From Candidatus Villigracilis proximus (GTDB lineage Bacteria > Chloroflexota > Anaerolineae > Anaerolineales > Villigracilaceae): DNA of 64,000 nt. Below the pieces are notes generated by a model, which saw only the letters and a list, made by a program, of their open reading frames with translations, ran no database searches and was not told where the DNA came from. This document shows positions 18,181 to 26,943 of this stretch, piece after piece. Every line of letters starts with the position of its first letter. The stretch's first letter is position 1. The stretch spans positions 76,453-140,452 of the forward strand of contig JADKBB010000013.1 of the NCBI GenBank assembly GCA_016715195.1, read 5' to 3'. Made by a program: the position numbers and the translations under genes.

Positions 18181-19032
18181 ATGCCCCAAATCAACTTGAA
18201 GAAACTGCAAGCGTATCACACGCGGACCTTTCACCTGCCTCCCGCTAAGAGGCTTTCGTCTCCCTCCCAGGCATTGACCTTCGTCAACGCGCGCGGCTTC
18301 ACATATTTTTGGCCCATCAAAGGCATTCCTCTGCCCTCGTTATGGACTGCTGTTGCTGGTGACCGTCCTGTTGCTGATAAACACGACGACCCCGGTCACA
18401 TCACCTGGGGCTGGAAGGACGACGCGCTTGATAAAAAAATCTGGTACTACGGGAAAATTCTGCGCGGCAAAGCCACCATCATCTCGCTTGAAATAGCCCC
18501 GTATTTTTACGCACTCTCAGAAAATTACGGCTCACCCGAAGAGGATTATCTCATCGCCTATCACGAGGGACGATTAACACAAGCCTCAAAACAAGTCTAC
18601 GAAACATTGCTTGATAACGGCGCATTGAATACGCTTGATCTGCGCAAGATGGCAAAATTATCAAATGCAAAAGATTCTGAGTTTAACAAAGCTCTTGAGC
18701 AGTTACAGAGAGATTTTAAGATCCTGCCCGTTGGTGTAGCCCAAGCCGGCGCATGGAAGTATTCGCACATTTATGAGATCGTCACCCGCCATTATCCCGA
18801 TCTTTCCGAACAAGCGCGGGCGATCAAAGAATCACAAGCGCGTGCCAAACTACTGGAATTATATTTCTCCATGCTCGGCGCCGCTGAGCTGCGCGATGTC
18901 AATAAGTTATTCGGCTGGGGCAACGATGTGACGAAGAAAACCATTGCAAAGTTGGTGGAAAGTGAAAAACTGGTGATGGCCGAACATCCCAAACTAGACG
19001 GGGAGTGGCTGACGATCAAAGATATCTTGTAA
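18181..19032 (+). CDS. AlkZ/YcaQ-like winged-helix protein
   Basis: A 283-residue soluble protein. The wording and length fit the AlkZ-like family of winged-helix proteins, which includes DNA glycosylases that unhook crosslinks and a set of related proteins of unknown activity. Visible landmarks are LQAYHTRTFHLPP at the N-terminus, a Trp/Phe-rich first domain, and C-terminal helices with ESQARAKLLELYFSMLG. The catalytic Gln motif of AlkZ was not found, so it may be a non-catalytic relative. It is transcribed alone and divergently from the 18072-13378 operon, with a terminator at 19030-19062. DNA repair is a family-based guess. Confidence 0.6.
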   Translation: MPQINLKKLQAYHTRTFHLPPAKRLSSPSQALTFVNARGFTYFWPIKGIPLPSLWTAVAGDRPVADKHDDPGHITWGWKDDALDKKIWYYGKILRGKATIISLEIAPYFYALSENYGSPEEDYLIAYHEGRLTQASKQVYETLLDNGALNTLDLRKMAKLSNAKDSEFNKALEQLQRDFKILPVGVAQAGAWKYSHIYEIVTRHYPDLSEQARAIKESQARAKLLELYFSMLGAAELRDVNKLFGWGNDVTKKTIAKLVESEKLVMAEHPKLDGEWLTIKDIL

Positions 19033-19062
19033 GTCGGGCTAACAGCCCGACTTACTTTTTTT
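19030..19062 (+). terminator. Rho-independent terminator after the AlkZ-like gene
   Basis: An 11-bp stem (TAAGTCGGGCT with AGCCCGACTTA) overlaps the stop codon, closes an AAC loop and is followed by seven T residues. Confidence 0.85.
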
Positions 19063-19068
19063 AATCCC

Positions 19069-19105
19069 TTGACAAAAATAAATACACGCTGTATATTTAC
19101 AGCGT
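19069..19105 (+). promoter_or_regulatory. Sigma-70 promoter overlapped by TetR-type palindromic operator
   Basis: A consensus -35 TTGACA (19069-19074) and a -10 TATATT (19092-19097) are separated by exactly 17 bases. A perfect inverted repeat, ACGCTGTA and TACAGCGT (19086-19093 and 19098-19105), straddles the -10. Placement just upstream of a TetR gene strongly suggests autorepression. Confidence 0.85.
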
Positions 19106-19126
19106 AAAGTAAATCAGGAGCAAAAA

Positions 19127-19810
19127 ATGGTCAGACCAACACTTAAAAAACAGATACCCAATTTACAGGAAGCCATTACAGAAACAGCCTGGAAACAGAT
19201 CGCTGAGACAGGCGCTGCAACTCTTTCTTTGCGTTCCATTGCTCGTGAATTGGGCATTACAGCACCTGCCATCTACAACTACCATCCTGACCGTGACGCG
19301 CTCGTCACAGCCCTGATCGTGGACGCATACACCTCGCTGGGGGAGTCTCAACAGGCTGCAATTGATGTTTTGCCTGCTGATGATAACAAGGCGCGTCTAC
19401 ATGCGCTTGGGTTGGCCTACCGCGAATGGGCGATTACCTATCCCCAACGCTATCTTTTGATTTTTGGCACGCCCATCCCGAACTATGTAGCTCCTGCAAA
19501 CATCACTATGCCAGCCGCTGCCTGTGCTATTGTCCCGTTGAGAAATACGTTGCAAGCCTTGTATTCAAAGAAGAAATTGAAGGTGGAACGCCTGTCTCCA
19601 CTCACACCCGAACTTGAGTCCATGCTCGAAGCGTGGAAAAATTTTGGAGGCAATGCCGATGTCGAAGCGCTGTATCTAACCGCTGTCATCTGGAGCCGTG
19701 TGCATGGATTGGTCATGCTCGAGATCGGGCATCATGTCCCTCCGGTCATTACCGATCCCGGCGAACTCTTCCGCCGTGAAATTGAAAACATCTTAATTCA
19801 ATACCTGTAA
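19127..19810 (+). CDS. TetR/AcrR-family transcriptional regulator
   Basis: A 227-residue regulator. The N-terminal helix-turn-helix spans about 10-60 (LSLRSIARELGITAPAIYNYHPDRDAL). The rest is an all-helical ligand-binding domain of the WHG-like type (ALGLAYREWAITYPQRYLLIFG). The ATG has CAGGAG upstream. It is the first gene before a same-strand run of oxidoreductases and membrane proteins (19898-25810), and its own promoter carries a perfect palindrome over the -10 box. It probably represses itself and perhaps the genes downstream, responding to a small hydrophobic molecule. The ligand is unknown. Confidence 0.9.
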   Translation: MVRPTLKKQIPNLQEAITETAWKQIAETGAATLSLRSIARELGITAPAIYNYHPDRDALVTALIVDAYTSLGESQQAAIDVLPADDNKARLHALGLAYREWAITYPQRYLLIFGTPIPNYVAPANITMPAAACAIVPLRNTLQALYSKKKLKVERLSPLTPELESMLEAWKNFGGNADVEALYLTAVIWSRVHGLVMLEIGHHVPPVITDPGELFRREIENILIQYL

Positions 19811-19897
19811 TCTCAAAATCATTAACCAACTTGTTCAACCCAGGTGATGTGGCACATCACATCTGGTGGTCAATTGCTGCCAAAAATAAGGCGAAAA

Positions 19898-21216
19898 ATG
19901 AAAACACTAATTCTCGACGGTTCACATTTGAATGATGACACAAGCAGACGTGTTCTCACCAGCTTGCAAGCCAATCTCGAAATTCCGGGCTGGGAAACTC
20001 AATCGGTTACCCTGCGCGATAAAAAGATCGGCGTATGTGCGGGTGATTTCTATTGCTGGATGCGCAGCCCCGGCTTATGCAACACCGATGACGATAACCG
20101 TATCATTGCAGAGCAGGTCATCCAAAGCGATCTGGTCATCCTACTTACGCCCGTTACCTTTGGCGGTTTTTCTTCGCAGCTCAAGCGCATCATGGATCAT
20201 CTCATCCAAAATATTTCGCCGTTCTTCACCACCATCAACGGCGAAATCCATCACCAAAAACGTTACGAACGCTACCCCAACATCCTCGTCATCGGTTGGA
20301 TGGACAAGCCAGATACAAAAGCTGAATCCGTCTTTCGGCATCTCGTCCATCGCATGTCCATCAATATGAATGCAGCAACGACAGTGTGCGGATTGGTAAC
20401 TGGCACCCAGCCCGAAGAGGAGTTGACCACCCAAACCGGACTCTGGCTCGAAGCGATTGCCCGCGCATCATCCTCACCGATACCTGTTCTGCCAACTGAA
20501 AATTTTTCCTCCGCTGAAGCCACTCCCGTTCAACGCGCCGTGCTGCTGGTGGGAAGTCCGCGCACGCAGAAAAGCACATCCGCATCGCTGGGTGGTTATC
20601 TCTTTGAGCAGCTTGCAGAGCGCGGCGTTCAAACTGAGACAATCCAACTCTACACGTCCATCAATTCCTCCGAGCGGACAAAATCCATGCTTGACGCCAT
20701 TAATGGCGCAGACCTTGTTGTGCTTGCCTTCCCGCTTTATGTAGACACCCTGCCCGCGCCCGTCATCTCTGCATTGGAGAAGATCGCGGAACATCGAAAA
20801 TTGAATCACACACCCATTCGCTTTGCCGCGATCTCAAACTGCGGTTTCCCCGAAGCCAAACACACCGAAACAGCTCTTGCCATTTGTGCAGAGTTTGCCC
20901 GTCAAAACGGATTTTCGTGGATGGGTAGTCTCGCTCTCGGCGGCGGTCAAGGCTTGGTGGGCGGCACCCCGCTCAAAGATTGGATGGACGCGCGATCCCC
21001 ATCAAGCAGGCGCTCGAACTCTCAGCCGCATCCCTTGCAGATGGGCAGCCCATTCCCCAATCCGCCCGCGACTTGATGGCAAAACCCATTATTCCCAATT
21101 GGTTATACAAAATGTTTGGCGGCTTTGGCTGGAAGCAGGCGGCAAAACAATACGGCGTTCAAAAACAATTACGCGCCAAACCATATCAAAAAAATAAAGA
21201 AACCCAAAGGAGATAA
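19898..21216 (+). pseudogene. Double flavodoxin-fold NAD(P)H-dependent FMN reductase-like protein, one frameshift
   Basis: About 440 residues containing two flavodoxin-like domains. The first (about 1-205) starts MKTLILDGSH and has TPVTFGGFSSQLKRIMD. The second (about 220-365) starts AVLLVGSPRTQKSTS and has VLAFPLYVDTLPAP. Both match the NADPH-dependent FMN reductase/iron-sulfur flavoprotein fold. One domain contains C-x-G-x3-C-W-x4-PGLC-like spacing around residues 48-63, which recalls iron-sulfur flavoproteins. Near 20990 one missing base shifts the frame; the continuation (MDGRAIPIKQALELSA) runs to 21216. ATG at 19898 is preferred over an upstream in-frame ATG at 19844, because homology begins there. 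It is followed after three bases by the next gene. Confidence 0.75.
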
Positions 21217-21219
21217 CCC

Positions 21220-21654
21220 ATGTATACCGTATCCATTACCCGTTTGAGAGTCCGTTCAATTTTTTATATGCCGCTGTTTCTGCTTCACGCCATGCGTACC
21301 ATGACACAGGCGCAAAAAGCCGACGGCGTGGCTGGCGCGGAAACCCGCTTTGAAAAGAATAATGTCGTTTGGACAAAGACTGTTTGGAGTGACGAAACGC
21401 AGATGAAAAAATACCGTGGTTCGGGCGCCCACCAGATCGCAATGCGTATGCTTTCAGAGATGTGCAACGAAGCCTCGGTGGCGCGTTGGCAGCAACCCGA
21501 CGCCCAGTTGCCCGCCTGGGAAGAAGCACACCGCCGCATGTTGACCGAAGGCAAGTTGTCGAAGGTCAAACATCCATCGCCCTTACAGGTGGAAGGCCGT
21601 ACCGCACCGGATATGATGCAGACGGGTTTCAAAATGCCCGCCCCACCCATGTAA
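21220..21654 (+). CDS. Dimeric alpha/beta-barrel (DUF3291/monooxygenase-like) protein
   Basis: A 144-residue protein that begins with a beta strand (YTVSITRLRVRS) and contains AETRFEKNNVVWTKTVWSDETQMKKYRGSGAH-type text, in which a strand, a Trp-rich strand and a helix follow one another. This is the layout of small ABM or DUF3291-like dimeric alpha/beta-barrel proteins, which include haem-degrading and quinone monooxygenases. The exact subfamily is not certain. A strong AAGGAG precedes the ATG. It lies in the operon-like run after the TetR gene, among NAD(P)H and flavin enzymes. Confidence 0.6.
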   Translation: MYTVSITRLRVRSIFYMPLFLLHAMRTMTQAQKADGVAGAETRFEKNNVVWTKTVWSDETQMKKYRGSGAHQIAMRMLSEMCNEASVARWQQPDAQLPAWEEAHRRMLTEGKLSKVKHPSPLQVEGRTAPDMMQTGFKMPAPPM

Positions 21655-21661
21655 AGAGTGA

Positions 21662-22519
21662 ATGATGAATATTGCAAAGAATTGGATTTTCAATCATCCC
21701 GTTACTCGCCGCGTTAAAGACGGTTATTTTGAGAATGACGGCATCCGCCAGCATTATGTGACGTTAGGCGAAGGCAAGTTGATCGTGCTTATTCATGGCA
21801 TTCCTGAGTTTTGGTATTCGTGGCGGCATCAGATCGAAGCGTTGTCGAAGCAATATCAGGTGGTGGCAATAGACCAACGTGGATTCAACGAATCGGGCAA
21901 GCCTGAATTGAAGGATGGTTACCGTGTGGAGAGGTTGGTGGAAGATGTTGCAGCGTTGATCAAGCATCTCGGACGGGAACAGGCTGTGATCGTTGGTCAT
22001 GATGCGGGGGCGTGGCTGGCATGGCACTTTGCCGCCATTCATCCTGAAATGACCGAGCGGCTCATCATCTTGAGCGTCCCACATCCAAACGCCATGCGCG
22101 AAGAATTGGCTGAGTATGGCGAGCAGCACCGCGCCAGTGGATACGCCCGCACTATGCAGAAGGAAGATGCCGGTCCGATTTTCCGTACCTGGCAGATTAG
22201 CCTGTTGTTGGATCGCGCCGCCCTGCCGTTGTATCTTGCCGCAGATGCAGGCACAGACCCTGATGCCATCACCTCGTTCTATCAGTTGAATTATCCGCGC
22301 GAGCCGTATGCATTGGATGAAAGTTTGCCATTGATCGAAGCGCCAACATTGGTCATTCACGGCAAACGCGATAAATATTTATTGGCATCAGGTCATGAGC
22401 ATAATTCGCGCTGGCTTAAGAACGAACCGAAAACTGTAATGCTGGAAGCAGATCATTTCGTGCATCAGGAAAAGCCGAACGAAGTGAATCAAATTATTTT
22501 GGATTGGTTGAAAGCGTAG
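21662..22519 (+). CDS. Alpha/beta hydrolase, epoxide hydrolase/haloalkane dehalogenase type
   Basis: A 285-residue hydrolase. The oxyanion motif is HGIPEFWYSWRHQ, the nucleophile elbow is GHDAGAW with Asp rather than Ser, the acid is probably in VIHGKRDK, and the base His is in ADHFVHQEKP. An Asp nucleophile and the HGxPxxWxxWR motif point to epoxide hydrolases or fluoroacetate/haloalkane dehalogenases. The substrate is undefined. It begins seven bases after the previous stop. In context it may belong to a detoxification set controlled by the TetR regulator. Confidence 0.85.
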   Translation: MMNIAKNWIFNHPVTRRVKDGYFENDGIRQHYVTLGEGKLIVLIHGIPEFWYSWRHQIEALSKQYQVVAIDQRGFNESGKPELKDGYRVERLVEDVAALIKHLGREQAVIVGHDAGAWLAWHFAAIHPEMTERLIILSVPHPNAMREELAEYGEQHRASGYARTMQKEDAGPIFRTWQISLLLDRAALPLYLAADAGTDPDAITSFYQLNYPREPYALDESLPLIEAPTLVIHGKRDKYLLASGHEHNSRWLKNEPKTVMLEADHFVHQEKPNEVNQIILDWLKA

Positions 22520-22615
22520 ACAGCCATGCTTGAGAACAACAACACCCGGCGAAACCGTCACCCAAAATATCAAGACCAACTCTACCTTTGGAAAGCCCGG
22601 GAGGGATGATGTCTT

Positions 22616-23644
22616 ATGAACTATAAAAAAGTGGTGATCACAAAGTACGGCGGCCCTGATGTTCTGCGTGTTGTGGAAGAGAACGAATTGCCCAAGCCTC
22701 AAAAAGGTGAGGTGCGAATAAAAACTCTAGCCACCAGCGCCTGCTTTACCGATACGATGATAAGAAAAGGAATTTATTATGGCGTAAAACAAAAACCACC
22801 TTTTGCCCCCGGCTACGATATTGTGGGTGTGGTTGATGAACTCGGAGAAGGCGTAACCCATCTTCGGGTGGGGCAGCGGGTTGCTGAATTGACAGTCACT
22901 GGAGCATACTCTGAGTATCTGTGCATACCGGCAGCCAATTGCGTTCCTGTTCCTGAAACCGTGGATGCCTCAGAAGCGGTAAGCATGGTTCTAACTTACA
23001 TGACCGCTTACCAAATGCTGTATCGAATCGCAAAAGTGAAACGCGGCGCTCGCATCCTTGTTCATGGCGCAAGCGGCGCAGTCGGCACGGCATTGATTCA
23101 ATTGGGAACGCTTCACGGATTGGAAATCTACGGAACTGCATCTGCCAAATCTGCCGAGCTGGTCTCAAGCCTTGGTGCAATCCCCATCGACTACCAAATG
23201 GAAGACTTCGTTCATCGTATTGAAGGACTCGATCCCAAAGGTGTTGATGTGGTGTTCGATGCGATTGGCGGAGCGAACTTCAAACGATCCTTCCAGTGTC
23301 TGCGAAACGGCGGAATTCTGGTTGCGTACGGTTCCTACAATTCTGCGATCGGCAAAGAGGGCAGCGCCATGCTCAGTTATACAACCCTGATGATTCGAAG
23401 TTCCCTGACGCCGGGCAAATCGGCTTCGATATATAGCATCGTGCCGTTCAAAGAAAAGCACCCTGATTGGTTCGCAGATGATCTCAAGGAACTTATGCAC
23501 CTGCTGGAACAGGGAAAGATCAAACCGGTCATCTCAAAAAAATTATCGTTAACCGATGCCGCGAAAGCTCATCAACTTCTTGAGGCGCGCGGCGTTAACG
23601 GAAAAATCGTTTTACTTGCAAATGAACTCTCATCTATAAATTAA
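22616..23644 (+). CDS. Zinc-free medium-chain dehydrogenase/quinone oxidoreductase
   Basis: A 342-residue MDR-superfamily enzyme. A GroES-like N-terminal half (KYGGPDVLRVVEENELPKP, PFAPGYDIVGVV) is followed by a Rossmann half with the NADPH loop VHGASGAVGTALIQLG. The cysteines of the structural zinc loop are absent, as in quinone oxidoreductases and enoyl reductases. It probably reduces quinones or alpha,beta-unsaturated carbonyls with NADPH. It lies on the same strand 96 bases after the hydrolase and just before the DUF2306 gene. Confidence 0.88.
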   Translation: MNYKKVVITKYGGPDVLRVVEENELPKPQKGEVRIKTLATSACFTDTMIRKGIYYGVKQKPPFAPGYDIVGVVDELGEGVTHLRVGQRVAELTVTGAYSEYLCIPAANCVPVPETVDASEAVSMVLTYMTAYQMLYRIAKVKRGARILVHGASGAVGTALIQLGTLHGLEIYGTASAKSAELVSSLGAIPIDYQMEDFVHRIEGLDPKGVDVVFDAIGGANFKRSFQCLRNGGILVAYGSYNSAIGKEGSAMLSYTTLMIRSSLTPGKSASIYSIVPFKEKHPDWFADDLKELMHLLEQGKIKPVISKKLSLTDAAKAHQLLEARGVNGKIVLLANELSSIN

Positions 23645-23660
23645 AAAGGACGGTAAAAAA

Positions 23661-24371
23661 ATGAAAAAAAACTTGTTTCAAAAAAATCTTCCCTGGGGAA
23701 TAATGGCATTTCTGGCAGTTGGCGTCACGATCGTGGCTCTGGCTCCCTATGTCACCCTCAACTCTGAGAACTTCAATAACGCCACAACGCGTTATGCAAC
23801 TGAATCCACACTGCGATATGTCGGATTATTTGTCCACGCTTTTGCAGGCGGGATTGCGCTGCTGCTCGGCCCGTTTCAATTCCTTGATGGATTTCGCAAA
23901 CGCCGACAGAATCTTCATCGCTGGATGGGACGCATCTATCTCGTATCGATCCTGATCGGCGGACTATCGGCATTTATCATCGCCCCCGGCATGATCTCAG
24001 GACTCGTCGGCGAAGTTGGTCTGATGTCTCTTGCCGTTCTCTGGCTATGGACAGGTTGGAATGCCTACAGCAGCATCCGCAAGGGTGATGTCAAATCTCA
24101 TCGTGAGTGGATGATCCGCAGTTTTGCATTGACCTTCGCCGCTGCCACGCTTCGTCTTTGGCTCGGCACTCTCATAGCCACACAACTGCCATTTTTGCAG
24201 ACCAAGTACTCAGGCGACTTTGATGCGCTTTTTGTCGAAGTCTATCGTGTGGTGATGTGGTTGTGCTGGGTTCCAAATCTGATCGCCGCTGAAATGATTA
24301 TCCAGCGCCGCCGTAAGCCACAAACGCTTTCATCAATTGGGCAAAATAGCCCGCAAACTCAAAATGTATAA
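23661..24371 (+). CDS. DUF2306-family membrane protein
   Basis: A 236-residue integral membrane protein with about six hydrophobic segments. It matches the DUF2306 family by HAFAGGIALLLGPFQFL, the RRQNLHRWMGRIYL motif and SHREWMIRSFALTFAAATLR. Conserved His residues next to membrane spans suggest cofactor or metal binding, but no activity is known for the family. It lies 16 bases after the MDR dehydrogenase gene. Confidence 0.8.
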   Translation: MKKNLFQKNLPWGIMAFLAVGVTIVALAPYVTLNSENFNNATTRYATESTLRYVGLFVHAFAGGIALLLGPFQFLDGFRKRRQNLHRWMGRIYLVSILIGGLSAFIIAPGMISGLVGEVGLMSLAVLWLWTGWNAYSSIRKGDVKSHREWMIRSFALTFAAATLRLWLGTLIATQLPFLQTKYSGDFDALFVEVYRVVMWLCWVPNLIAAEMIIQRRRKPQTLSSIGQNSPQTQNV

Positions 24372-24392
24372 ATCAAAAAGGAAAAAATCATC

Positions 24393-25340
24393 ATGACTCA
24401 AAATAATTTGCACGTAGTTTTCGGTACAGGCGCACTCGGCAAGTGGACAGCGCGCGAGTTGGTCAGGCTGGGCAAGCCCGTCCGTATGATCAGCCATTCA
24501 GGCAAAGCGGATGCGCGTATTCCCGCCGGTGTGGAAGTTGTCAAAGGCGATGCCTACGATACCAAAAATAACATCGAGGTCACCAAAGGCGCAGAAGCTG
24601 TTTATCAATGCGCTCAGCCGCAATATCACGAATGGACTGAAAAGTTTCCGCCCATGCAAAAAGCGATTTTGGATGCGGTTGCGGTCAATGGCGCGAAATA
24701 TATTTCTGGTGACAATCCCTACATGTACGGCGATACCAACGGACAGCCTATCCGCGAAGATATGCCGTATCAGCCGCACACCAAAAAAGGCAGAGTCCGC
24801 GGGGCGATGGCAGATGCGGTGATGGAAGCGCATCGTGCGGGCAAAGTCCGTGCTGCGATTGGGCGGGCATCCAATTTCTTTGGCCCTGATGATAATGCCG
24901 TGACCTCTTTCGCTATTCGTCCTGCGCTGGCGGGCAAGGCAATTAACTTGCTTGGCAGAACAGACCAGCCGCATACATTTTCCTATATCGCCGATTTTGG
25001 AAAATTACTGGCAACGCTCGGCACACGCGAAGATACACTCGGACAGATCTGGTTCGCGCCATCTCCCGCACCGGTTACACAAAATGACCTGGTCAAAATT
25101 ATGGAAGAAGTGCTCGGACAAAAAGTTAAAGTCATGGCCGCAGGAAAGATGATGCTGAGTATGCTCGGATTATTCGTGCCTGCCATGCGCGAATCAGTGG
25201 AAATGCTTTACGAATGGGATAAACCCTTCATCATGGATTCAAGCAAAGCCGAAAAAGCATTTGGCTGGAAAGGCACACCGCTCAAAGAAGCCATGCAGGC
25301 TACGATTGAATGGTGCAAGAGCGACCCCGGAAAACACTAG
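24393..25340 (+). CDS. NAD(P)-dependent epimerase/dehydratase (SDR family)
   Basis: A 315-residue extended-SDR-like protein. The dinucleotide-binding loop is atypical, VVFGTGALGKWTARELV, which resembles the atypical or NmrA-like SDRs with GxGxxG rather than GxxGxxG. It includes an acidic strand (KGDAYDTKN), the YMYG motif in place of YxxxK, and IGRASNFFGP. It probably binds NADP(H), but its substrate is unknown. It is part of the same-strand run after the TetR regulator, 21 bases after the DUF2306 gene. Confidence 0.82.
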   Translation: MTQNNLHVVFGTGALGKWTARELVRLGKPVRMISHSGKADARIPAGVEVVKGDAYDTKNNIEVTKGAEAVYQCAQPQYHEWTEKFPPMQKAILDAVAVNGAKYISGDNPYMYGDTNGQPIREDMPYQPHTKKGRVRGAMADAVMEAHRAGKVRAAIGRASNFFGPDDNAVTSFAIRPALAGKAINLLGRTDQPHTFSYIADFGKLLATLGTREDTLGQIWFAPSPAPVTQNDLVKIMEEVLGQKVKVMAAGKMMLSMLGLFVPAMRESVEMLYEWDKPFIMDSSKAEKAFGWKGTPLKEAMQATIEWCKSDPGKH

Positions 25341-25345
25341 GAGCG

Positions 25346-25810
25346 ATGATGATGGTACTTATAAATTCTTTAATGGCTACGCTGCATCATATTTGCGCAT
25401 TTACTTTAACGGCTTGTCTTGTATATGAGTTGATTGCCTTCCGTAAAGGGCTGGGCGTTGAAGAAGCACGCCGCATTCAAAAAGTGGATGGCTGGTATGG
25501 AATCTCCGCTGGCCTGCTTGTCGTCGTCGGATTGCTGCGTGTCTTCTTCTTTGAAAAGGGAGCGAATTATTATGGCGCCAACCCGATGTTTTGGATCAAG
25601 ATGACGTTGTTTGTGATCGTTGGGCTGTTGTCTATTTATCCCACCATTCGCTACATCAAATGGAATTCGTTTCTTAACGAAAATAAAGCACCCGAGATTG
25701 CTGAGCAGGAATTCAAAAATATTCGTTTGTTGTTAGTGCTCGAAATCGTGGGGCTGGTACTAATTCTGTTCTTTGCTCCGGCAATGGCTCGCGCTATCGG
25801 GATGAATTGA
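25346..25810 (+). CDS. DUF2214-family membrane protein
   Basis: About 154 residues with four hydrophobic segments. LHHICAFTLTACLVYEL, the VDGWYGISAGLLVVVG segment and FWIKMTLFVIVGLLSIYP match the DUF2214 family. Three ATGs follow each other (25346, 25349, 25352). The AGGAG at 25339-25343 gives the best spacing to the second or third. It starts within six bases of the previous stop codon. Its last 17 bases overlap the 3' end of the convergent glycosyltransferase gene. Function unknown. Confidence 0.78.
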   Translation: MMMVLINSLMATLHHICAFTLTACLVYELIAFRKGLGVEEARRIQKVDGWYGISAGLLVVVGLLRVFFFEKGANYYGANPMFWIKMTLFVIVGLLSIYPTIRYIKWNSFLNENKAPEIAEQEFKNIRLLLVLEIVGLVLILFFAPAMARAIGMN

Positions 25811-26894
25811 TCGCCGCTTCCATATAATTTGAAAACTCATCCCGAAATCTTTTGGATGAAAAGCGGGCCGCGTTCTCAAACGCGGCCTTGCTGTTTAATT
25901 TTATTCTTTCGGATTGAAGAACCGCTTCGATCAAACTACGGGACGTCTGCTCCTGAAACAACAAGCCGCTCATTCCATCCTGAACAATTTCTGCCGCGCC
26001 GCCTTTGCCATATGCAATGACCGGACATCCCGCCGCCTGTGCCTCGACCATCGCAATGCCAAAATCTTCGACAGCCATGTAAATAAATCCCTTGGCGCGA
26101 TTCATCAGGTCAGTCACAACTTCATCAGATTGATGACCTAATAATTTGACATTATCTTTCGCAAGTTTTTGCAGGTGCGGCATTTCAGGCCCATCGCCAA
26201 TGATAGACAGCGGAAGTTGCAACTCATTAAATGCGCGGATAATTTCAGCCGTCATCTTATACGGCACAAGCCGTGAAACATGCAGATAAAAATCGCCGCG
26301 TTCTTTTGCAGGAGAGAATCTATCTACATCCACTGGCGGATAAATCACATGCGAATCGCGCCCCCACGCTTGCTGAATCTTCTGTGCTGTCCAATGTGAG
26401 ATGGCGAGCAGGTGATCGGCCCGGGATGCTGATTCTCTGTCCCAGCGGCGCAGCAGGCTCAGGGTTAAGCGGGCTGCGGCCCCGATCAGGGGCTTGTCCA
26501 AATGATGCAGATGTAAATAGTCATCCTGTAGGTGCCAGGCATATCTCATTGGCGTGCAAACATACGAAATATGAATTTGATTCTTGTGAGTTTTGATGCC
26601 ATGCGCCACCGCGTGCGAAATGGATAGCACTACATCATATTTGCGCACATCCATGCTTTCGATGGCGAGCGGCATGAGGGGCAGCAGTCCGCGATAGAGA
26701 TGTTCAACACGCGGAATTTTTTGCAGGAACGAAGTTTTTACTTTGCGATTTTCCAGCGGCGTGCCAGTTAGATTCTCTTTATTGTGAATCAGCGCGTGTA
26801 ATTCTGCCTGTGGATACAAGCCGAGAATTTCCACAAGCTGTCTTTCAGCCCCGCCATAAATATTTAACCATTCGTGGACAATTGCAAGATTCAT
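25794..26894 (-). CDS. Glycosyltransferase family 4
   Basis: A 366-residue GT-B fold enzyme. The N-terminal half begins MNLAIVHEWL with the glycine loop YGGAERQLVE. The C-terminal half has YLHVSRLVPYKMTAEIIRAF and the nucleotide-sugar site (FGIAMVEAQAAGCPVIAYGKGGAAEIV). It transfers a hexose from a nucleotide sugar with retention, probably in surface-polysaccharide assembly. ATG at 26894 is chosen because the family pattern starts there. An upstream in-frame extension overlaps the next gene. A 9-bp palindrome at about 25867-25888 lies inside the coding region. Confidence 0.88.
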   Translation of the reverse strand: MNLAIVHEWLNIYGGAERQLVEILGLYPQAELHALIHNKENLTGTPLENRKVKTSFLQKIPRVEHLYRGLLPLMPLAIESMDVRKYDVVLSISHAVAHGIKTHKNQIHISYVCTPMRYAWHLQDDYLHLHHLDKPLIGAAARLTLSLLRRWDRESASRADHLLAISHWTAQKIQQAWGRDSHVIYPPVDVDRFSPAKERGDFYLHVSRLVPYKMTAEIIRAFNELQLPLSIIGDGPEMPHLQKLAKDNVKLLGHQSDEVVTDLMNRAKGFIYMAVEDFGIAMVEAQAAGCPVIAYGKGGAAEIVQDGMSGLLFQEQTSRSLIEAVLQSERIKLNSKAAFENAARFSSKRFRDEFSNYMEAAINSSR

Positions 26895-26943
26895 AATGCC
26901 ATCTTGGTTTTTAAGTTTTGGAATCTGTCTGAAAATTTTATAA

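Noticed and set aside
21764..22360. 198-codon minus-strand ORF
   Set aside because: It is antisense to the epoxide-hydrolase-like gene, whose catalytic motifs are intact.
25866..25888. Strong palindrome GGCCGCGTT-ctca-AACGCGGCC as a terminator
   Set aside because: It lies inside the glycosyltransferase coding region, encodes ordinary family sequence (FENAARF) and has only a short T stretch after it.
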